DNA of 17,900 nt, taken from contig DAWL01000149.1 of assembly GCA_002505935.1 (NCBI GenBank), positions 1 to 17,900 on the forward strand, in the 5' to 3' direction. The notes beneath the pieces are model-generated. The model worked only from the letters and a program-made list of their open reading frames with translations, did no database searches and was not told the origin of the DNA. Source of the stretch: Euryarchaeota archaeon UBA226 (GTDB lineage Archaea > Thermoplasmatota > Poseidoniia > Poseidoniales > Poseidoniaceae). The stretch's first letter is position 1. Every line of letters starts with the position of its first letter. This document shows positions 14,936-17,900 of the stretch, piece by piece. Made by a program: the position numbers and the translations under genes.

Positions 14936-16026
14936 GCCATTGCCTCATCCCAGGCTAATAACCATCCATCCATCTCCGAACCTATTCTTTGCATGCTGAT
15001 GTCAGCATCAGCAGCGGGTACAGCAGTATGTTCGCTATACGGTCCCGATGGAAGACTGTGCTGAGAAGATGCTGGATACATGACGTTGGTATCTGGGATG
15101 GTCGCCTGAAGTTCCGGACTCAACAGAAATTCGAGAAAGGCTTGTGCTCCTTCGATGTTCACTTCTGGTCCTGAGGCGATTCCAGCATATTCAACCTGTA
15201 GGAATGAAGCACCTGAGATGTTCAATGCAACGCTATCGGTTTCTCCTCCACCCCAGTATGCTTCTGCCCCTGGCGAATGGCAATACGAAACTACTGCATG
15301 TGCACCACCGATGAACGAGTCTTCCCAAATCCCATAGCCTGCTTCGTAATGATTGAGATATGATTCACTCCAACCGCTGGTGACAATTACATCGTTGTTT
15401 GACATTGCATACCACCAATCTCGGTAATCAGTACTTGCATCAGCATCATTCTCAAAATAGTCAATCGTCGCTGCTAAAAATGCCCTGCCAGGTGTGCTGC
15501 TGCGAGGATTCTGGACGGCTACCTTTCCTTTCCAATCATCTTCTGTTAAATCCCAAAGGTCGTCCGGCATACTGACATTTTCACCATCAGCATAACCGCT
15601 GTCAACGTTGATGCAAACTCTACCCCAATCAAATGGAACTGCCATGTTGCCATCATATGGTGCAAGTGCTTGAGGATACAACCCCGTGAGTTCCATGCCA
15701 TGGCTACGGAATAGAGAATGGTCTAGTGCGACTTGTAGGAAACTGTTGTCTATGCCAATGATTAGATCTGCTACGGGCAATTCCTGAGTGCGTAGAGCGT
15801 TTTCCAATACCTCTCCCCCATCTCCTACTTTGGTGAATACTACCTCATAACCACTCTCTTTCTCGAATTGTTCAATCATTTCTTCAGACAATGCGTATAC
15901 ATCGTAGGTGAGAATCCTTACTGTAGTGGAATCGACTTTTGGCTCGATGCTACCCAAGCACCCAGACAAACTAGCAGTTCCGATGACAAGTACGAGAAAT
16001 AGCGAATGCAACACCCGCAAAATCAT
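14932..16026 (-). CDS. thiB: Thiamine-binding lipoprotein of the ABC transporter
   Basis: This 364-residue protein begins with a signal sequence ending in the lipobox LSGC (C23), so it should be a lipid-anchored external binding protein. The mature part matches ThiB/TbpA along its length: ILTYDVYALSEE near the N-terminus, then ADLIIGIDNSFL, VPFDWGRVCI, NPRSSTPGRAFL, VTSGWSESYLNH, AVVSYCHSP, FLQVEYAGI, FLLSPELQATIP and NVMYP. E. coli TbpA has near-identical stretches (DVVLGLDNNLL, PRTSTPG, VTKGWSEAY, LQVEVAA, NWMYP). The E. coli protein binds thiamine and also its mono- and diphosphate. The protein is somewhat longer than bacterial ThiB, with extra sequence at the N-terminus and in the 140-180 region. 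Start ATG overlaps the thiR stop by four bases, with GGAGGG just upstream. Confidence 0.93.
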   Translation of the reverse strand: MILRVLHSLFLVLVIGTASLSGCLGSIEPKVDSTTVRILTYDVYALSEEMIEQFEKESGYEVVFTKVGDGGEVLENALRTQELPVADLIIGIDNSFLQVALDHSLFRSHGMELTGLYPQALAPYDGNMAVPFDWGRVCINVDSGYADGENVSMPDDLWDLTEDDWKGKVAVQNPRSSTPGRAFLAATIDYFENDADASTDYRDWWYAMSNNDVIVTSGWSESYLNHYEAGYGIWEDSFIGGAHAVVSYCHSPGAEAYWGGGETDSVALNISGASFLQVEYAGIASGPEVNIEGAQAFLEFLLSPELQATIPDTNVMYPASSQHSLPSGPYSEHTAVPAADADISMQRIGSEMDGWLLAWDEAMA

Positions 16027-16892
16027 GCAGACCCTCCCTCTTCTAAGGCGTCGATAAGTGCATGAGTTCTGTCAACAACTTCGCCCGCACTTGATCCAAC
16101 GATGAATAGATGTGGCTCCCAACCAAACCCTCCTGCTCCTAGAATCACTTGGTAATCCTCTTCTTTGCAGTCGATGTTCTTGCCATCCCAATGGGCTAAG
16201 TTCCACTTCATATTCTTGATACAGCGGTCGATTAACCTGGTATTGACTTCGCTGGAATTTTTGTTCAGTGGCGCTTTCAAGTTGATGATCGACCCTCCAA
16301 TTCCAGACCCTCTCGCCTTTAGCAATACTTTGGATAGGCTGGAACTAGCACCCATGGTTGCTTTTTCATGATGTCTGATGCGCCCATCAATTACTGATAA
16401 TCTTCCGGGAAATGCTGCAACATCTTCCTTGCTAATCGCTTCCGGAAGACATGAAGCGAAGTTCATTCCAACCCCTGAAGTCCAATTTCCAATTCTATTT
16501 GGGTCGAGTCTAGAACAGGACCATTCAAGTTGCCTCAGTAGTCCAGCCTCCTTCGCTCCACCTTCTAACTCCACTCCAGTTAGCGTCTTGTTTGACTGGA
16601 ATGAATGTCCACCGCTGAATTGGATATCCATGATTATCCGCTGTCTCTCAACTCTAGTCTTTGGACCTTGGATGATGAGGTATCTGGATAGTTCATTGGC
16701 CCATGAATCAACAGCGTCTGCATCGGCACTGGGTAATTTTGGTGGCGTACGCAGTAATTGGCGTGAAACTGTACTTTGTGTTGAACCAAGAATAGCGGCG
16801 ATCTGGTTCTGACTCCAGCCTGCGCCATTCAATGTCTTAGCAATCTGCATATGTAGTCTGACCAACCATCCGTCCCCAACTTCGCCTAGCAT
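16023..16892 (-). CDS. thiR: ThiR-type transcriptional regulator (HTH plus ThiN domain)
   Basis: The 289-residue protein has an N-terminal helix-turn-helix (about 13-46, with GWSQNQIAAILGSTQSTVSRQL) and a C-terminal ThiN-like domain (about 115-285). The ThiN pattern is visible as VGMNFASCLP, EDVAAFPGRLSVIDGRIR, TMGASSSLSKVLLKARGSG, INLK and the final LGAGGFGWEPHLFIVG. In archaea, ThiN domains fused to an HTH act as ThiR, which senses thiamine phosphates and controls thiamine genes, rather than as thiamine phosphate synthase. It is the first gene of the operon, so autoregulation is likely. The start at 16892 has no Shine-Dalgarno site; ATG at residue 15 would cut into the region before the HTH. 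The divergent intergenic region holds candidate operators. It does not look like a stand-alone ThiN or ThiDN synthase, because no ThiD domain is present. Confidence 0.88.
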   Translation of the reverse strand: MLGEVGDGWLVRLHMQIAKTLNGAGWSQNQIAAILGSTQSTVSRQLLRTPPKLPSADADAVDSWANELSRYLIIQGPKTRVERQRIIMDIQFSGGHSFQSNKTLTGVELEGGAKEAGLLRQLEWSCSRLDPNRIGNWTSGVGMNFASCLPEAISKEDVAAFPGRLSVIDGRIRHHEKATMGASSSLSKVLLKARGSGIGGSIINLKAPLNKNSSEVNTRLIDRCIKNMKWNLAHWDGKNIDCKEEDYQVILGAGGFGWEPHLFIVGSSAGEVVDRTHALIDALEEGGSA

Positions 16893-16946
16893 GAAGTGGC
16901 CACTGAGAGGAACTTATTCAATATTGCTCAAAACCTATGCATGGTG

Positions 16947-16956
16947 CATCAATAAA
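16947..16956 (-). promoter_or_regulatory. TATA-like box of the thiR operon
   Basis: Minus-strand TTTATTGATG lies 55 bases before the thiR start codon, leaving a leader of about 33 bases. Nine of its bases (TTTATTGAT) recur upstream of the glutamate synthase operon at 7713-7721. Assignment as a TATA box is by position and recurrence. Confidence 0.45.
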
Positions 16957-16978
16957 ATTGAGGCTGAAATTCTCATTA

Positions 16979-16988
16979 TTTATTGATG
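16979..16988 (+). promoter_or_regulatory. TATA-like box of the decarboxylase gene
   Basis: TTTATTGATG ends 19 bases before the ATG at 17008, and its centre is about 25 bases away. This matches an archaeal TATA box driving a leaderless mRNA, and the gene has no ribosome binding site, which agrees. Confidence 0.5.
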
Positions 16989-17007
16989 AATTGTAACCGC
17001 ATACTCA

Positions 17008-17900
17008 ATGTGCCGTGTCAGTACACAACGTGATGTGCAGAGCGAAGATGTTGAGCGTCTTCTCGACCAATTGACAAGCCACATCAAGGCTTGGTTGAAG
17101 GAGTCAGAGGGTGAAGGCCGAGTAACTACTGCGCCCACGCCTGCTGAGATACGAATGCGTAGTAGGTTGAGCCCTCCTTTGGAAGGAGAAGGTATCGAGG
17201 GCGTTTTGGAAGGCATGGATGATTTCCTCAAGTATAGTGTGCGTACTAATCACAGGAGGTTCATGAATCCGTTATGGAGCGGATTCAATGCTAGTGCATT
17301 TGCGGGAGAAGTCTTGACCTCATTAGCCCAGACCTCGATGTACACGTTCGAGTTGGCTCCCTTTGCATCTATGGTTGAACAGGCAATTATCAGGCGAATG
17401 AATGAGTTAATGGGATATGCAGATGGCTCTGGAATATTAACCACAGGTGGATCTAATGGTAACCTTCTGGGGGTTCTATGCGCGCGCCATTCATTCGACC
17501 CAATGAGTCTGCACAAAGGCTTGTGTGGACAGAAGTACGTGATTTTTGTCTCTGCTGAAGCCCATTATTCCGTATTTATGGCCGCCAATGTCATGGGGAT
17601 TGGGCTTTCCAATGTCATCAAGGTTGCTTGCGATGAAGATGGTAGAATGCGTCCAGATTCGTTGGTAGAAGAGATTGCAATGGCTCGCCGAGCGAAGTTG
17701 CAGCCGCTATGCGTGATTGCGACATCGGGCACGACAGTAAGAGGCGCTTTCGATCCTTTAGATGAAATCGCAGAGGTGGCGCATGCAGAGGACTTGTGGC
17801 TTCATGTTGATGCTGCTTGGGGAGGTGCCAGTATATTCAGTTCCAAGTATGCAAACTTAATCAAAGGCGTAAACAAGGCTGATTCAGTTTGCTGGGATGC
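17008..17900 (+). CDS. PLP-dependent group II amino acid decarboxylase (3' truncated)
   Basis: The 297 visible residues are the N-terminal and central parts of a group II pyridoxal-phosphate decarboxylase (glutamate/aromatic/diaminobutyrate type), which removes the alpha-carboxylate of an amino acid to give an amine. Motifs include NPLWSGFN (about 87-94), the cofactor phosphate loop TTGGSNGN (about 145-152), the ring-stacking histidine H186 in SAEAHYS, ATSGTTVRGAFDPLDEIA (about 238-255) and LHVDAAWGG with D268. The window ends at DSVCWDA, immediately before the expected His-Lys that holds PLP, so the catalytic lysine lies just outside. The substrate cannot be fixed from this part; glutamate, aspartate, cysteine sulfinate or diaminobutyrate are all possible. 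The start ATG fits the TATA-like box 25 bases upstream. It diverges from the thiamine operon. Confidence 0.88.
   Translation, partial: MCRVSTQRDVQSEDVERLLDQLTSHIKAWLKESEGEGRVTTAPTPAEIRMRSRLSPPLEGEGIEGVLEGMDDFLKYSVRTNHRRFMNPLWSGFNASAFAGEVLTSLAQTSMYTFELAPFASMVEQAIIRRMNELMGYADGSGILTTGGSNGNLLGVLCARHSFDPMSLHKGLCGQKYVIFVSAEAHYSVFMAANVMGIGLSNVIKVACDEDGRMRPDSLVEEIAMARRAKLQPLCVIATSGTTVRGAFDPLDEIAEVAHAEDLWLHVDAAWGGASIFSSKYANLIKGVNKADSVCWD

Larger units (their letters stand above)
16893..17007. promoter_or_regulatory. Divergent control region between thiR and the decarboxylase gene
   Basis: This 115-base AT-rich gap must hold two promoters. TTTATTGATG occurs on the plus strand at 16979-16988 and, in mirror orientation, on the minus strand at 16947-16956, with 22 bases between. 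The plus-strand copy is centred about 25 bases before the decarboxylase ATG, the spacing of an archaeal TATA box for a leaderless transcript. The minus-strand copy would start thiR transcription near 16925. Two small palindromes lie at the thiR promoter: ATGCA-TGG-TGCAT at 16937-16949 and CAATATTG at 16919-16926. They are candidate ThiR operators by position only. Confidence 0.6.

Noticed and set aside
14268..14999. A 243-codon open frame on the plus strand opposite thiP and the end of thiB
   Set aside because: It lies antisense to a clear two-domain permease and its product is of low complexity without any family motif. The minus-strand gene explains the region fully.
11731..16026. Iron(III) ABC transporter (FbpABC-like) instead of a thiamine transporter
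   Set aside because: The layout is the same, but the binding protein matches ThiB in stretch after stretch and the upstream regulator carries a ThiN domain.
16980..17231. An 83-codon minus-strand frame, and another at 17250-17516, opposite the decarboxylase
   Set aside because: The plus-strand decarboxylase shows family motifs throughout, so these are shadows.
1..17900. tRNA or rRNA genes, CRISPR arrays, insertion sequences, integrases
   Set aside because: No cloverleaf, regularly spaced repeat, transposase or integrase motif was found in reading the sequence. Without a search tool a small non-coding RNA could be missed.

Overview
The window looks like the genome of a mesophilic archaeon, most likely a marine euryarchaeon of the Marine Group II / Poseidoniales type (Thermoplasmatota). 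The archaeal signs are a ThiR-type regulator (HTH fused to a ThiN domain), a glutamate synthase broken into separately encoded parts, a DUF6159-like membrane protein, TATA-like boxes about 25 bases from start codons, and strong GGAGGTGAT ribosome binding sites. A bacterial-style GrpE, a GH1 glycosidase and a DsbD/CcdA-type protein fit an archaeon that has taken up bacterial genes. The lineage is an inference; no rRNA gene or phylogenetic marker is present.

Layout. 1-178 is the 3' end of an unidentified gene, convergent with grpE (minus). A plus-strand gene (894-2249) encodes a Zc3h12a/Regnase-like NYN ribonuclease domain followed by three related C-terminal repeats. On the minus strand, 7596 down to 2265 is a translationally coupled three-gene glutamate-synthase-type operon: a divergent FMN-barrel paralogue with an Fe-S cysteine cluster, a canonical FMN/Fe-S glutamate synthase barrel, and a fusion of the class II glutamine amidotransferase with the GXGXG domain. 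Its upstream region (7654-7883) is AT-rich and full of inverted and direct repeats. Next on the minus strand come a DUF6159-like membrane protein and a membrane-anchored GH1 beta-glycosidase. A divergent plus-strand gene encodes a thioredoxin-CcdA (DsbD-like) fusion.

From 16892 down to 11731 is a tightly packed minus-strand operon: thiR, thiB, thiP, thiQ and a PAP2-family phosphatase/transferase, with each junction overlapping or nearly so. It reads as a self-regulated thiamine (or thiamine phosphate) uptake unit. The PAP2 gene at its end is the least expected member and may dephosphorylate thiamine phosphates. Divergent from thiR is a PLP-dependent group II amino acid decarboxylase, cut by the window edge just before its expected PLP lysine. 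The two genes share a compact intergenic region in which a 10-bp sequence, TTTATTGATG, occurs in mirror orientation and looks like two outward-facing TATA boxes, with small palindromes at the predicted thiR promoter.

No tRNA, rRNA, CRISPR array, insertion sequence, phage gene or recognisable defence system was found. The most interesting items are the paired FMN barrels of the glutamate synthase operon, the thi-PAP2 linkage and the NYN-repeat ribonuclease.
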